Shown: piece after piece, positions 1-12,672 of the stretch | Numbering within the stretch: the first letter of the stretch is position 1 | How the letters are laid out: the number at the start of each line of letters is the position of its first letter | Assembly: GCF_030272615.1 (NCBI RefSeq) | Contig: NC_081413.1 | Span: 331,261,302-331,325,301, forward strand | Direction: 5' to 3' | Length of the DNA stretch: 64,000 nucleotides | DNA from: Cryptomeria japonica | Taxonomy: Eukaryota > Streptophyta > Pinopsida > Cupressales > Cupressaceae | Made by a program: the position numbers and the translations under genes | Notes under the pieces: generated by a model | Seen by the model: the letters and a program-made list of their open reading frames with translations, nothing else | What the model was told of the DNA's origin: nothing | Databases searched by the model: none

Positions 1-1420
1 ACCTTCAACAATTTCAATGGTGATCAAAAATTCTTCTCATGTGATCACTTCAAATGAAATGAATATTGATTTAGTAGAAGACCTGGTCTCTCCACAAATT
101 TTAGGCCTCAACCAACATGCTCTCATTCGTAAATTATGAAACTTTTCTCCTGATAATCAATTGTTAGAATCTTGGGTACATGATAATTGGGAAGTAGTTT
201 CAGATGTTTTTTATATCCGAAAGAAAAAGGGATATTTTGTTGTCATTTTCTCATTTCAATTAGATGGTGATTAAATTTTTAGTCAAATCTTGGTTCTTGA
301 ATGACTTTGGCTTGTATTTACAACCCTAGGTGCCTAATTTCAACCCTAATACATATTTACTAAGCTTCATCTTTCTTTATAATACAAAGATTTATAAATC
401 TTGGAGTCTTTTGGAAACACTCTAGGTATTTCTCAAAAAAATGATATGGATTTCTTTGAAAATCTAGAAAAGCCAGTTTGGTTTTGTGTTTTATTGAATG
501 CAAAAAAAACATTTTTGAAATCTTTGTCCATTCACTCTAAGTTTGGGGTGTGGATCCAAACAATAGAGTTGGAAAACATTGATTTAGTTTGTATATTTTC
601 CATGCTTTCGATTATATGTCTTCTTTGTGTTTAGTGAATTCTTTGGTCTCTAGGGATCCGAAATCATCTCCACTTCACATTGTAGAGGTTGATATACTCG
701 AAGAAAAGTCTAAATCTCTTGAAACATTTAAAGGGATCTCAGAGGTAGTTTCTTTACTTCCAACTTTTTGAGGGTGGCATTGTCAGTGCTTAGATTAAAT
801 CTCATTCAACTCTTAAAGGGTTGTTAGAGGAGGTTACTCCACTCCATAATTTTGAGCATGTTATTATTTCATTACAAAATGATTTAAACAATGATCATGC
901 TAATTAATAATGTGCATGCAGTAAAAAATTCTACTATCTTTCTTTATTTTATTAAATTTTAGATATTGTAGCTTCTCCATTGAAACAAATTGATCTTGGT
1001 TAAAATTTTGACCTTTCTCGAGATAATGGACAACCCTCAAAATTTCCTTATCCTTCAGGCCAATCTACTTTACAATTTGAAGAAGCTTTGGCTATGGATG
1101 TATTAAATTTAGAAAATTGGGTCTTATATAATTCTCAAACTTCTCAAAAGATTTCAACTAATAATCAAGGTCATCGTCTTCTCTCATATATCAAGCATCA
1201 AATTTGAACCTCAACATTTTGATGCAATGGTAGAAGGTTTAGTTCAAAAAGTGGGTTGTCATATGGCTAATGAAATAGTAGATGAGGTTTTTAATGAAAT
1301 CCCAAGATTTGATTATTCAAAAACTTTGTCCATGTCCCAATTGGACAAGTTAGAACAAAAAGACCCCCCTATCACTTCTAAAAGGGGGTGAAAACCAAAG
1401 AGACAATAAGTTCAAGAGGA
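1..1420 (+). pseudogene. LINE ORF1 remnant (DUF4283-type)
   Basis: This is the upstream frame of the LINE at the window start. The translation around 120-640 resembles the DUF4283 nucleic-acid-binding region of plant L1 ORF1: short hydrophobic strands, a WxxDNWE-like stretch near 170-200, and a later EKPVWFCVLLN-type segment near 460-500. No CCHC knuckle was found. At least five in-frame stops are visible, so no product is expected. The ORF1 assignment rests mainly on its place directly upstream of the endonuclease start at 1495 and is less certain than that of ORF2. Confidence 0.5.
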
Positions 1421-1494
1421 GATAGAAGCTAGTATTCAAGCAACCTTAGAAAAAGTTTCAAATCAAGGAGACTATGTCACTCTCCTCAACAACA

Positions 1495-4400
1495 ATGGAG
1501 ATTATTACTTGGAATGTTAGGGCTATTAATGCCCCTAACAAAAGATGCCTCATTAAGAATCAAATTGAGTCTTATGACCTAGCAAATATTGTTCTCGTCA
1601 AAGAGACTAAGCTTTCAGATTCCCAAGCTAATGAAATATTTTTAAAAATGAAATAGATGTAGTTTTTGTTTGTCTATATCTCTTGGAGCTTCATGAGGTT
1701 TGGCAATCCTGTGGAATCATAGTTTAGTTGTGTTGGATCTTATCTCTAGGAATCATAATTGGTTTCTAGTTCATGTTAACCATTTTAACTTAAAATTATT
1801 TCTTCTAAATATTTATGGGCCTTCTTCGACATTGGGGAATAAATCTATGTGGGATTCAATTTCTCTTATTCTTGAGTAGATTCTGGAAAAGAGAGTAATT
1901 TTGGTTGGGTACTCCAATGCTATCCTTTATGTGGAAGACAAGTGTAGAGGTATAATCCCTCCTCAGAAGATAGTTTCAAATTTCAAAAAAATTGTGGGCA
2001 ATAAAGGCCTCATTTATTGTCAACCACACAATGGAAAATTTTCCATGGACTAATAAAAGACAATATTTTCTCTAGATTGTAGAAAAATGTTATATTTTTT
2101 GTTAGTCATAATTAGCTTGTTAAAAATAATTGTTGCAAATATGAAATTTTATCATTTTCAAGTTCAGACCATTTTCCTCTTTTATTGGTGGTCCTAGAAT
2201 CCATAGCAAAGAAAAATTTAAAATCTTATTTGAAATCTAAGTAGATGTGGCTTCAAGATCTTACTTTTTTGCCTCTTCACAAAAGTTGGTGTAAAAATGC
2301 TCCTTTTTTTAGGGCTCTAGATGTTTCAATTCGAGAAAAAATTGCAGTATATCAAAACCATGACCAAATAATAGAATCATGATCATTTTTTAAATATCTT
2401 GTTTGAAAAATCAGATCACCAAAATCTTTAAGATATCAATGATCATATTATCAAATTTGGAATCAATGCTACATCTTTTAATATTTAGAAGTAACTTCAA
2501 TTGAGGTTCACAAAAAAATTGGCTAGGGAGAAAGTGCATTTGAGACAAAAGTCAAGATAAATTTTGCTGAAAGATGGATTTCAAAATTCAAAAAAAATCC
2601 ATGCTTCTACTGAAATAAGGAAATATTTTTAAATCCATCTTCTTTATTAGAGATTACTTGGGCAATTTACCTTCCAAGGGAGAATATATTAAAGAGGAAG
2701 TAGTAAATTTCTTTTCCCAATTACTTTCCGACTCTCAAGAGACTATGAGGCAAGAGTGGAGGAGATTTCTTTAGAAATATTGCAAAATATTCTACAATTG
2801 GTTTTAGAGGAAGATAACTTCAATTTATTCAAGCCTTTTCTTTAGAAGAGGTAAAATAGGTAGTTTTCTCCTTGTCTCTTACTAAAGCTTTTGAACCTAT
2901 GGCTTAATTGCATGTGTTTCTTTAAAAAATGCTTGGAGTTTTTGTGTAATGATATTTGGTTGGTTCTAGATGAATTAAGAAGGAATGATTCAATGCTCGA
3001 GTTATTTAACACAACCTTCATAAAAAACATCCCAAAAGGAAGTTCTCCATCTTCATTTGCTAATTTCAAATCGATTTTTTTTTTAATAATATAATCTATA
3101 AAAATTTTACAAAAGTAATCTCCCTAAGATTAGCTAAAATCACCTCAAAAGAGCAAGGGGGTTTGGTTCCAAGTAGAAAGACAACAAAAGGAGCCCTTAT
3201 TTCTCATGAGGTTCTCCATTCCAATAATTTTTTTTCTATGATCATTAAATTAGACATTATGAAGTCCTATGATAGAGCTAGCTAGGATTTTCTTTTAAAG
3301 GTTTTGTTGAAGTTTGGCTTTTGCAAGAAGTGGTGTAGATAGATTCTTTCTTGTTTATCAGAAGACAAGACAAGGAGATTCCTTATCTCATTTTCTATTT
3401 ATAATTCTTGTTGAATCTCTAAGTAGAACTATATCAACTAAACACCACCTTCAAAGGTGGAAGGAGAAAGGTTTTTTTGGTTTCTATGTAAGTGTTACTC
3501 TTTTTTTTTTTTTTCCTAAGGATACTTTATTATTTAGACAAACAAATATGAAATAAGCCAATAATTAAAAAAGTGTTGGAAATGTATAGTTTTGCTTGTA
3601 ATTAGAAGGTAAATTCATCCAAATCAAAGATATTTTTGAATTATCTTCCTTGGTCATTTCAAGAATTGAAATTTTTAGGGGGTTCAAAAAGGATTTTGTA
3701 CTGTGTAAGTATTTAGGTATTCCATTTTTTGTAGGGGTAAACAAGAGCTTCTACTGGTAAAATATTACATTTTTAATTCAAAATAGCATTTCTTCTTAAA
3801 AGGGTAGATGACTTTCTTTAGTAGGATGAATCCTCGTGATCAAGACAATCTTATCCACTATTCCAAATTGTATAATGTCAATTTTAAATATTCCTAAAAT
3901 TATTTTATTTGACATAGAGAAAAAGATTAGAATTTCTCTAGAAGTGAAACATGGACAATAAAAGAAAAATCCTTTAGTATCTTTGGATAATCTATGTAAA
4001 CATAAAGATGAGGGAGGAATTGGTATTCATAATCTAGAGGCTAGAAACATGGCCCTAGGTGCCAAACTAATTTGGAATCTTTATTGTGAATTGGATTCAA
4101 ATGGGCTAAAATATTATATACTAAATATCTTCTCCTCCTTACAAAGAATATTTTCTATTACAAATCCTCTAGTTGGTTCAAAAATGAGGAATTTTTTGGT
4201 TAATTGAAGGGAAGTCATTTCTCCTTGCCTATCTTGGGTAATCAAAAATGGTAAAACAAATCATTTTTGGGAGGACTCTTTGGAACATATGTATCCTCCT
4301 GTTAAAAATTACAACTCGTTAAGTCAAGAAAAAGACAATTTGAAGAATTCACAGAGAAACAAAGTTAAAGATTAATTTGAAATCATTGATGATATCTTTA

Positions 4401-4800
4401 TTTCTCGAGCTTCATGGAAAGATTTTTTGAATTTGCCTTTTTCATCAAATTAAAAATTCAGCTCAAGTAGTTGCTAGCCAACAAATGTAACATGGCTTTT
4501 ATTTCAGTGTATGATGCAGTGAAACATAACTATGAAGTCCAAAATGTTAAGATATTTGAAGGGACGATTTCAAATGTAGAAAATATTTTGAGCCCACATG
4601 TTGTTAAACACTCCAAAAAAGTGTTCTATGCAATTTTATTTGTGATAAATCATATTCAACACCCCCTAATCCTCCTCCAATTGTTCAATTGCTTCATACT
4701 GAAGAATAGGGGAACAATTTTCCTATTCATTTCTAGAAGGCCTATATTTGTCTGTGTCACAATAAAGTTTTGGGAGTAAAACCTTCTGCTCCAAATACCT
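1495..4800 (+). pseudogene. LINE ORF2 remnant (endonuclease and reverse transcriptase)
   Basis: The frame opens with MEIITWNVRAINAPNKR, the characteristic start of the plant L1 apurinic endonuclease, followed by LVKETKLSD. This matches the catalytic Q/K-E-T-K-L motif, with the usual Gln replaced by Lys. The frame stops at 1656, but endonuclease-like pieces continue in shifted frames to about 2200. Reverse transcriptase-like blocks occur near 3150-3470 and 3980-4200; the latter, with KDEGGIGIHNLEARNMALGAKL, is the conserved stretch after the RT core. The usual FADD site was not found intact. The protein would have nicked target DNA and copied LINE RNA in the nucleus; this copy cannot. Confidence 0.7.
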
Positions 4801-5040
4801 CCTTAGTGGCTCCAAGGGTTGAACCAATAGATGATATGAAAATTGGGTCATTGATTTGAATCGATTTTGAATTTCTACTTGTATAGCTAGAGTAACATTC
4901 TCTAGTAGCTGGTAAATAGTTTCACCTACGTTTTGTATTTGGTGTGTACCTTACCTCTTCAAGCTTTCATGATACTTTGTTTATATGCATTTTCTATAAT
5001 TATTAATATATTTTGGATTTTTGTCTTTTATCAAAAAAAA

Positions 5041-5393
5041 CAAAACTATAATATATATAAATAGATAATATAATTAATAAGTTATATACCTATATGTATA
5101 TATAACTTATTATATTAATATGTATGAACAAATTTAATATAAATATATTTTAAATTATACTAATTATTCTTAATCCAACACATGTACTTAAATTAATTTT
5201 ATACAATTCATTGTATTATTTAAAAATCATACATGTTTTTTATAAATAATTTATTTTCTAGTACAACAACTGACCTTAATGTAGATTAAAAAATGACAAC
5301 AAAAAAAAAGTACTTTGCATTTCATGTGAAAAAACATTGAAACTTATGATGTCATCATTGATAAAGCACAATAATTTCAAGATGTCTTCACAA
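5041..5393. other. AT-rich spacer between two LINEs
   Basis: The stretch is almost pure A/T with several ta-rich runs (about 5050-5120). No reading frame, RNA gene or repeat boundary was recognised except the 9-bp target-site copy at 5385-5393 that belongs to the next LINE. Confidence 0.6.
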
Positions 5394-5767
5394 TTTTTTT
5401 TATTTTTTTTAAGTAATCACTATCATTATGGGGATAGCGCCCTATATTAATTTAAAAAGAAAATTACATAAAGTTTTCAAGCATCCAGCTAAACACCATT
5501 GTGCCAGCTAGACACGACTGTCATATGACCAGACATTCTATACAAAAGAAAACAAAAGTCCCCAGGCCACCGAGCCAAATTACATATTTCCACTTAATGC
5601 TTGGTAAATCACAGCTGCATATTCTCCAATACTAATGGTGTTGTTGGTGGACTGCTCAGGAAGCCACTACTCCATAGCTTCAGTCAAGTTTCTGAAGGGT
5701 GCCATGTTTCATTGAACACCGCGCACCAGGACACTTCTCATGTGTTCTCCCCAAACACCTTCAATCA

Positions 5768-6046
5768 CTAGCGCTCCTCCAGCCACACTTCCCACCAGGC
5801 CAACTCCCGCCTGGTATCGCTATCCACGGAACCACCACTGTCTTCATCAGATTCCTCAGGGGCATCCTCCAGTTCTGAGGACAAGTAATCCTCAACTTGG
5901 AAATACACCTTTAATATGCTCACTTTGGTTCCCTCATCTAGGCTTAGGATGCCATTAGCCACATTGTCCGCGATGAATGGTTTCACAAAGCAATCAAAAA
6001 GTTCCACCGCACGTTCCCCTGATTCTATGACATCAATCAAGGGCAT
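5768..6046 (-). CDS. Acidic reading frame in the 3' region of the RNase H LINE
   Basis: A 92-codon frame lies about 530 bp downstream of the RNase H stop and inside the LINE boundaries. It starts MPLIDVIESGERAVELFDCF and contains an acidic run (ELEDAPEESDEDSGGS) before a tryptophan-rich end. The frame stays open upstream of the ATG for some 20 codons. I recognise no family. Possible readings are a third LINE reading frame, the end of ORF2 displaced by frameshifts, a captured host fragment, or chance. The amino-acid mix looks protein-like and unlike the AT-rich noise nearby. Confidence 0.35.
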   Translation of the reverse strand: MPLIDVIESGERAVELFDCFVKPFIADNVANGILSLDEGTKVSILKVYFQVEDYLSSELEDAPEESDEDSGGSVDSDTRRELAWWEVWLEER

Positions 6047-6578
6047 AAGAACCGCCTCTAGAATAGTAGCATCACACCAGTGTCATTCAAAATTGAGACT
6101 GATGCCAATTAATCCCCAGATAACATCATATATGAAGTCTTCAGTGACAAATAGATTTCTTAGTTGTGTTCCTAACACATTGCTACAATTGACACAGCTA
6201 ACATCTCCGAAATGATCCATTCGCTACCACAACACAGCCAACACTATGTAACATATCCACTGGCAAGTATTTATGGAAAGGAGCATGAACCGGATCCCAA
6301 TTATCATCATTCTGTCAAAATCCACCAGATTCTAAATCTGAACTGCAGCAATCTCATAGTGAAGATGTGTCCCAAACTGCACCCAGTACTTCCCAAGTGC
6401 ACAGGCCAAGACATATCCATGTGATGTACCAATCTGCCATCAATTTTAGATATCGAGATCAGAGCGTAGACACCCTGCCTCTTTTAATCATATTTGTACT
6501 CATCTACATGTTATAGAGGCATATATCACTGCCACCTATAACCCAAGATCGAGTGTGAATCCGATTAAAGCTGGTTTG

Positions 6579-9500
6579 TTATCCAATACCTTGCCATGGG
6601 GAAACACAATAGTCCTTCAAGCATTGTCTTGTGATATCATTGGTAGATGAGACATGACTGAAAGAGACGAGACCATCATTCCTCTCAATCCCAAGGTTTG
6701 CCAAAAAGTGTGCTACTTGATTGGCCTCTCTATACACCTGAGTTATTTCATAGCTATTGATTGACTTGAGGTGATCGATTATTATTGGCAACCACATTTT
6801 GAGTTTCTAGTTATGAAAATTTGACTTAATAACCCCATTTATAATAATCCATGAGTCTCCTTTGATGATGACATGAGTGATCTTCTGCTGAATACAGAGT
6901 CGTAAACCAGCCTCTAGAGCTCGTATCTCAGCTTCATTGTTTGTTGCAGATCCTATCCCTTCGTACATTCGACTAATAATATTACCATGATCATCTCGGA
7001 TTATGGAACCAATACTGGATTCCCCAGGGTTCCCTCTACTAGCTCCATCAAAATTGAATTTTGTCCAATCTTTAGGAGGGGTCTTCCATCTGATAGAGTT
7101 TTTATCGACAGACTTCAAAGGGGGGGCATAATTATCTAATCTTTTAAGAGACCAATGCTTTTCCATTTGGTTGTCCCAGTTATTGTATTTTTTAGGGCCG
7201 CCCTTTAGTATCTTACCATTTATCACTTCCTCGATTGCACCTTTTATTTTGTCTATCGGCATAATATTTTATAGTGATGATTCTTTGAAAAATCTTCTAT
7301 TTCTTTCTTTCCAAATGTGCCAAACAATCATAGATGGACCAATCATCCATAGATCACTCTATCTTGACTTCTGTCTTATTTGCCAGGAAAGTAGGAAGTC
7401 CAAGAGCATTTCATTCTTGGTCGTAGTCCAATTTATTTGGGCGAGGAACCAGTTCCAACAAATTTTTGCCACTGGACAACTGAAGAGTAAGTGGTTGGCA
7501 GTCTCTTCGTCTACACAACACATCACACATCAATTGGGACCCAAGATTCCTATAGTTTTAAGTCTATCACCAATGAGGATTCTACCATGTAGTGCAATCC
7601 ACAAGAATGCCCCAGCTTTTGGCAATATTTTATTACTCCAACATAGTTTATGAGGCCACGCATCACAGGTACCCCTTTGTCTTTGTATTTTATATCCAAG
7701 TTTGACACTATACTCCCCAGACTTTGAGATGCACCAAAATATGCTATCATCTTCTCTAGAGGCTGGTATTTTCATATCTTTTATAACTTCCCAAAGTTTC
7801 GCACACAATACTGGGTTACCAATATTGATTCTTTTCCATTTTCTCAAACCATTTATGTCCTCATGATTTTCCATATAATTGCATACATGTCGCCCAATGC
7901 AATCCTCGACTAGATTTATCCACTCCTTATCTTCTAATGTTTCAGAGAGAGATGGAAATCCATTCCATGAATCTCTCCAAAACATTGTGGATCTCCCATG
8001 AAATATGTTTAGTGATAATGTGTCTGCAATCCCATAGGAAGTTCCACGTAGCCGAGCCACGACCTGAATTGGCCACTGTGAGAATTCGGTTGGGGTCATC
8101 CGAGTCCAGATATTTCTTTCGAAACAATCTAACCTAGAGTTTTTGTGGTTCTTTACACATTTTCCAAGAGAGCTTAGCACCAAGGGCAGAATTTTGAAGC
8201 TCCATTTTCCTTAAGCCAACTCCCCCATCTTCCTTAATTAAGCATAGTGTGTCCCAGTTGATTAGTGGTATTTTCGTGTTGTCTTTGGCACCATCCCAAA
8301 CAAATTTCTTGAGCAGATTGTTTAGACTTTTTCCAGTAGTGAAGACATTTTGAATTAGGACATACTGTATATAGGAATGACGGATGAAACTGATTTAATC
8401 ATGGTTATTCTACCTGCCTAGTGCAACCACCTATTCTTCCAATTCTCCGATTTTACCTAGCATGTGTTTAACATCATCCCAAATTTGGGATTGTCTACAT
8501 CCTTTGTCAATCTGAATCCCCAAGTATTTGATCGAGAGCTCAACAACTTTTATATTCAAGTGTTGTGCAATTCTCATTTGAACCATTTTATTAGTATTAA
8601 AGAAGAGCAATTGAGACTTCTCTCTATTCATAACTTGTCCCGATGCCATTGTATATTCCTCGAGTGTGCTCTTGATACCAATTGCTTCCTGGATGGAGGC
8701 CTCTCCAAATACGATTGTATCATCTGCAAATTGGGAGTGCGTAATGGCCTCAAATTGATCGTGAACTTTGATTCCTCGCCAAATGCCTTCACTATGTCTT
8801 TTTCTAATTAACCTCTCCAAAACTTCTGCCATAAGAATAAAGAGTGAATGAGATAATGGATCTCCTTGTCACAGAGCATTTGTGGCACCAAAAAACCCAT
8901 TCAGATTGCCATTGACAAGAATGGAAAAGCTCATAGTGCTAATGTAGAATTTTATACATTCAAGCCACTTAACAGGGAAACAAAATCTGGCAAGGACTTG
9001 CATAAGAAAATTCCAAATCACCTTATCATATTCTTTGGCGACATCGAGTTTGATAACCATACCTTTCAGTTTTTCTTTATGGAGTGAGTGTATGACTTCA
9101 AATACCAGAATGATGTTGTCCGCAATTTCACGGCCCAGAGTAAAAGCATTCTGATTTTTAGACACAAGTTTTGGTAGCAGTTTTTTCAATCTTTCAGCCA
9201 TGGCCTTGGATATTATTTTGTAGATAGTGTTGCATAATGATATTGGGTAGAATTCAAACATGGAGTCACAGTCCTATTTTTTGGGAATGAGTGTGATAAT
9301 AGTGTGGTTGATCTCTTTCACAAATTTATGCTTTTTCCAGAATTCCTCAACCATGTTCCATATATCCTTGCCCATGAAATCCCAACATTTTTGAAATAGC
9401 TCCACCGTTATGCCATCAGGTCTGGGTGCCTTATGGGGATGCAAAGAAAATGTGGCAAGTTTTATTTCCTCCAAAGAGTATGGAGCAAGTAACATATCAC

Positions 9501-10786
9501 AATCAGAGCTGGAAATTTGAGGGTTAATGACTTCCTCAATCATTGGTATCAAACTCGAATCTTGCTCAGAACAACCCAATATATCCGCGTAGTATCTGAG
9601 AGCAATTAGCTCAATGTCATTGGCCAAGTTTTTCAAAATCCCATTCTCATCTTTGATCGAACATATCTTATTATTGATCCTTCTAGCCTTGGAAGAGGCA
9701 TGAAAAAATAAAGTATTGAGATTGCCCTCAGCAATCCAAAGTTCCATAGCCTTATCTTTCCAATAAAGTTCCTCCCGCTTCAAAATTTCCATATACTGGG
9801 TTTTAAGTTTTTTCTCCAATTCAAATTCTACATTGGTCATACCGAATCGCATTACCCGATTGCCAATTTCTTCTAGCTCATCCTCAATTCTACTTTTCTC
9901 AACAAAAACATTTTTGAAGAACACCTTGTTCCAATCTTTTATTTTATTTTTCAGGAACTAAATTCTTTTAACAAATATTAAGCTAGGGGAACCAAAAAAA
10001 AATGTTACCTTCTTTCCACCATTCTTTCAGATTGTCAAGAAACTTCTCATCCCACCACCACATGCTTAAGAATTTGAAGTAATTCTTCATGCTACGAGTA
10101 ACCTGAGCCGTGGATGGGGATAGTGGCAGGTGATCCGATCCAATTTGGGGAACAATTTCAGTTTCCAATGAGTAATTACAACTAATCCACCACTTGCCTA
10201 CTAGAAATCGGTCCAGTCTTTTAGATATATTGGCAAAGTTTAGCCTCCTATTAGTCCATGTGAATTTACCATTCTTAGGAATGATATCGATCATCTTACA
10301 ATTAGATACAAAATCTCTAAAATCCTCCATGACTTTCGAAGTTTTCCAAATACCTCCCACCTTGTCCAAAAGGGCGTTGAAGTCTCCAGCAACTATGACC
10401 TTGCCCATATCCAACAACTTAGCTTGGTTGGTGATTTCATTCCAAACTTTCAATTTTTCCTCGGTTTTGGTAGGTCCATAAATATTAAATAACGGATAGG
10501 AAAGATTTGATTGTTTGCAGACAATTATGCAAGTCATCCAATGATCAAAAGAAGCTATTGGATGTACTTCAATTTTGAAGGGGTTCCACATGATTCCCAA
10601 ACCCCCTGCCGCGCCTCTGGAATCTTGAAAAATGCCTTCCCATTTAAAACAGTACTTGATGAACTCAACCGCCTTATCCTTACTTAGCTTTGTTTCCTGT
10701 AAAATGTATACTTCTAAATCAAGCTTGGCCAAGGTCCTCTTGACCAAGCGTTTTTTTTCAGGGGCTGACCATGAAATAATCCTCAT
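6579..10786 (-). pseudogene. LINE ORF2: endonuclease, RT, zf-RVT, RNase H
   Basis: The order along the minus strand is as follows. The endonuclease is at 10786-9983, starting MRIISW, with QETKL, AGDFNA and SDHLPL motifs; the usual NxRGL segment after ISW is missing. RT N-part is at 9924-9274 (KAPRPDGI) and RT core at 9261-8869 (YPISLC, KLDVAKEYDKV). RT palm is at 8832-8431 with intact FADD. The connection and zinc-binding region is at 8183-7300 (WHIWKERNRRFF). RNase H is at about 7060-6590 with FDGASRGNPG, NNEAE and KGDSW. The last usual Asp is replaced by His (QVAHFLAN). About six stops or frameshifts separate these blocks, so the protein is not made whole, yet the divergence looks modest. 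The ATG lies 81 bp after the ORF1 stop, normal spacing for plant L1. Confidence 0.85.
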
Positions 10787-10866
10787 CTTCCCCCAAGGGA
10801 GGGCTTTCCTCCCTTGGTGTGATTAATTTTTTTTAACATACTTACAATACCCTTCTCATTTGTCCT

Positions 10867-12087
10867 CTACTCCCTCACTGTCTTATGACTTTTCCTTCCT
10901 CTTGTTCTTTTCGCACATCCAAGGATGGTATTAGCAAACTGACTAATACATCTGGGATCTACCAGATTCAACTCATCTCCATCATTGTCTGACTCAGATG
11001 TTTCTGATTCAGATTCTTGTAGTGCAACCTCTACAGTGGGGATTTCGATTGGGATCATTTCCATGTCAGTGTTATTATCCAATGGGTTGTCTTGTGCAGG
11101 AGTCTCTGTGCTTGCAACTTGTTTTGATTCAATGTTGACGGATTTAGGGCCATCTAAGAGTAGGGTTTCTGTTTCCCGATTTTCCTCTTTTTCATTCCAT
11201 ACTTGTTTTGGTTTTCTGGGAGGGTAGCCGAAGGCCTTTCTCACAAATAATCTGCATTTGTTAGCATTGTGAAGTAAACTTCCACATCTCGAACAAGCCC
11301 TAATTTTGTTTTCCACTTCTATCTATTGTTTCCATTCACCATTCCCAGAGAGCAACATCACCGAAGAGGGAATTGTCTTCACGACTGCGATTTTGAGTCT
11401 GGCATAAGTATATAGGTCTCCCTCAATTACATCTTCATCAATTTCCAGTAAAGTTCCCAGGGTTCTTCCAATATTTTCCAAACTTCTCTCGCTCCAATAT
11501 TCAATTGGTAGGTTGTACAGTCAGATCCATACAGGTTTATCATATACTGCCAGTGATGTGGGATTGAAATTTGGAGACCAGGGTTGTATATACAATGGGT
11601 GATTGTCCAAAAACCAGTTTTTGAGACACAATATGTGATTTCGTTCTTTTTCTTCGGGGAAAACAGAAATGAAGAAGTCCTTGGGTAGAAATTTAATCAT
11701 TATGTACTTCCCCCAATTGTCCTCAATCCAGACATGAATAGTTTTCCTTGGTACTTTTGGCCCCACAATTTTTGCAATGATCCCATGTCGTTCAAAGATC
11801 AATTTTTCATTATCAATGTCTTCGGTAAGGTCAATTTCAATGCCACCAGATGGCTTCTCCTTTTCTGTAGGAGGGGGATGGATTTTTCTATCTCCACTAT
11901 TGTTTGCACCTCCTTCCAATTTTGTCTGCTCATCACATGGAAATTCAGAATTATCCCAATCTACTTCCAGTATTCGCCATTTCGTAAGTCTTCGCATTCC
12001 TGTGTCCGCATCATCTCCATTCTGCCTTTTGTATGCACTCTTCTGCTTTTCGCTCCTTTGCTTATCGTTCTGCTTTTTGCTCTCCAT
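10867..12087 (-). pseudogene. LINE ORF1, DUF4283 plus zinc knuckle
   Basis: ORF1 of the RNase H-bearing L1 encodes the RNA-binding protein that coats the LINE transcript. I chose the ATG at 12087 (MESKKQNDKQ) because the lysine-rich N-terminus is typical and the element starts 23 bp upstream. A DUF4283-like domain follows (about 11800-11530, IIAKIVGPKVPRKTIHVWIE to KPVWI). A stop interrupts it at about 11520, and a second stop lies near 11325. A CX2CX4HX4C zinc knuckle (CSRCGSLLHNANKC) is at about 11295-11255. The C-terminus is acidic and then basic, ending TRGRKSHKTVRE. Apart from the two stops the frame is continuous, about 400 codons, the usual size for plant ORF1. Confidence 0.82.
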
Positions 12088-12110
12088 GTTAAAATTTATT
12101 TTTCTTGTAA

Positions 12111-12672
12111 TCTTCACAAAATATTGATTGTAGAAGAAATTAATTAATGTCAAACTTTGTATGGTTAATTTAGGCAGGCAAGTAGTAACAATACAAAGTC
12201 CAACCATGAGAGTGATACAACAAAACAAAATATGTAAATGGGAAAAAAAATTGACTCACACAAAAGTTAGAGCTTAGTGTATTCTCTTTAAGATCGACCC
12301 TAATAATCAACAATTCTTGCATGATGTTGCAACAAAATTAAGTACAATAGGTCCTACATGTACATGGTATGATTTTTGGTAGACATTAATTGCACTCTTA
12401 TCTAAGACACATTGATTGTATTTGAATTTGAAACAAATTAGTAAGCATAATTGCAAGTTATGTTTAGTGGAAAAATTATATTTAGCATGTAATAATAATA
12501 ATGAGATGAAGCATAAAGACAAATTCTAGACAATGCTAATGTTTCTCTCTTTTGTTTGTATGATGTGGGTGTAACTACAAACTAAACTATACCTCATGTG
12601 GATGTAGACCATACAATTTTTTCTTCAATTTGAATTACTATTAATAGATTCTAGCCAGCCATCTTCACAAAT
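12111..12672. other. Spacer between LINE and copia LTR
   Basis: The region is AT-rich. It begins with the 9-bp target-site copy of the LINE (12111-12119) and ends at the start of a copia LTR. Nothing coding is supported. Confidence 0.5.

Larger units (their letters stand above)
1..5040 (+). mobile_element. Decayed L1-type LINE, 5' end outside the window
   Basis: A non-LTR retrotransposon remnant reads left to right. ORF1-like sequence fills about 1-1420, and an endonuclease start follows at 1495. Reverse transcriptase-like fragments are scattered over about 2850-4200, and cysteine/histidine-poor connection sequence follows to about 4800. The 3' tail at about 5000-5040 runs into an A-rich end after the motif cttttatc, which is typical of plant L1 3' ends. 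Many stops and frameshifts break every reading frame, so the copy is dead and old. No target-site duplication could be paired because the 5' end is not in the window. Confidence 0.75.
5394..12110 (-). mobile_element. Near full-length L1 LINE with RNase H
   Basis: This minus-strand L1 retains its whole architecture: ORF1 (12087-10867), ORF2 (10786-6579), a 1.2-kb 3' region and a poly(A) tail seen as a T-run at 5394-5410. The 9-bp sequence tcttcacaa lies directly outside both ends (5385-5393 and 12111-12119) and is read as a short target-site duplication. It places the 5' end 23 bp upstream of the ORF1 ATG. Only a few stops or frameshifts interrupt each frame, so this is the youngest-looking LINE in the window. 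It carries the archaeal-like RNase H known from a subset of plant L1 elements. Boundaries depend on the 9-bp match and are moderately sure. Confidence 0.82.

Noticed and set aside
7171-7653. A 160-codon plus-strand frame opposite the LINE zinc region
   Set aside because: It is the antisense shadow of conserved LINE ORF2 coding sequence on the minus strand.
11734-12147. Two plus-strand frames (137 and 116 codons) opposite LINE ORF1
   Set aside because: The minus strand carries the recognisable DUF4283 ORF1; these are shadows.
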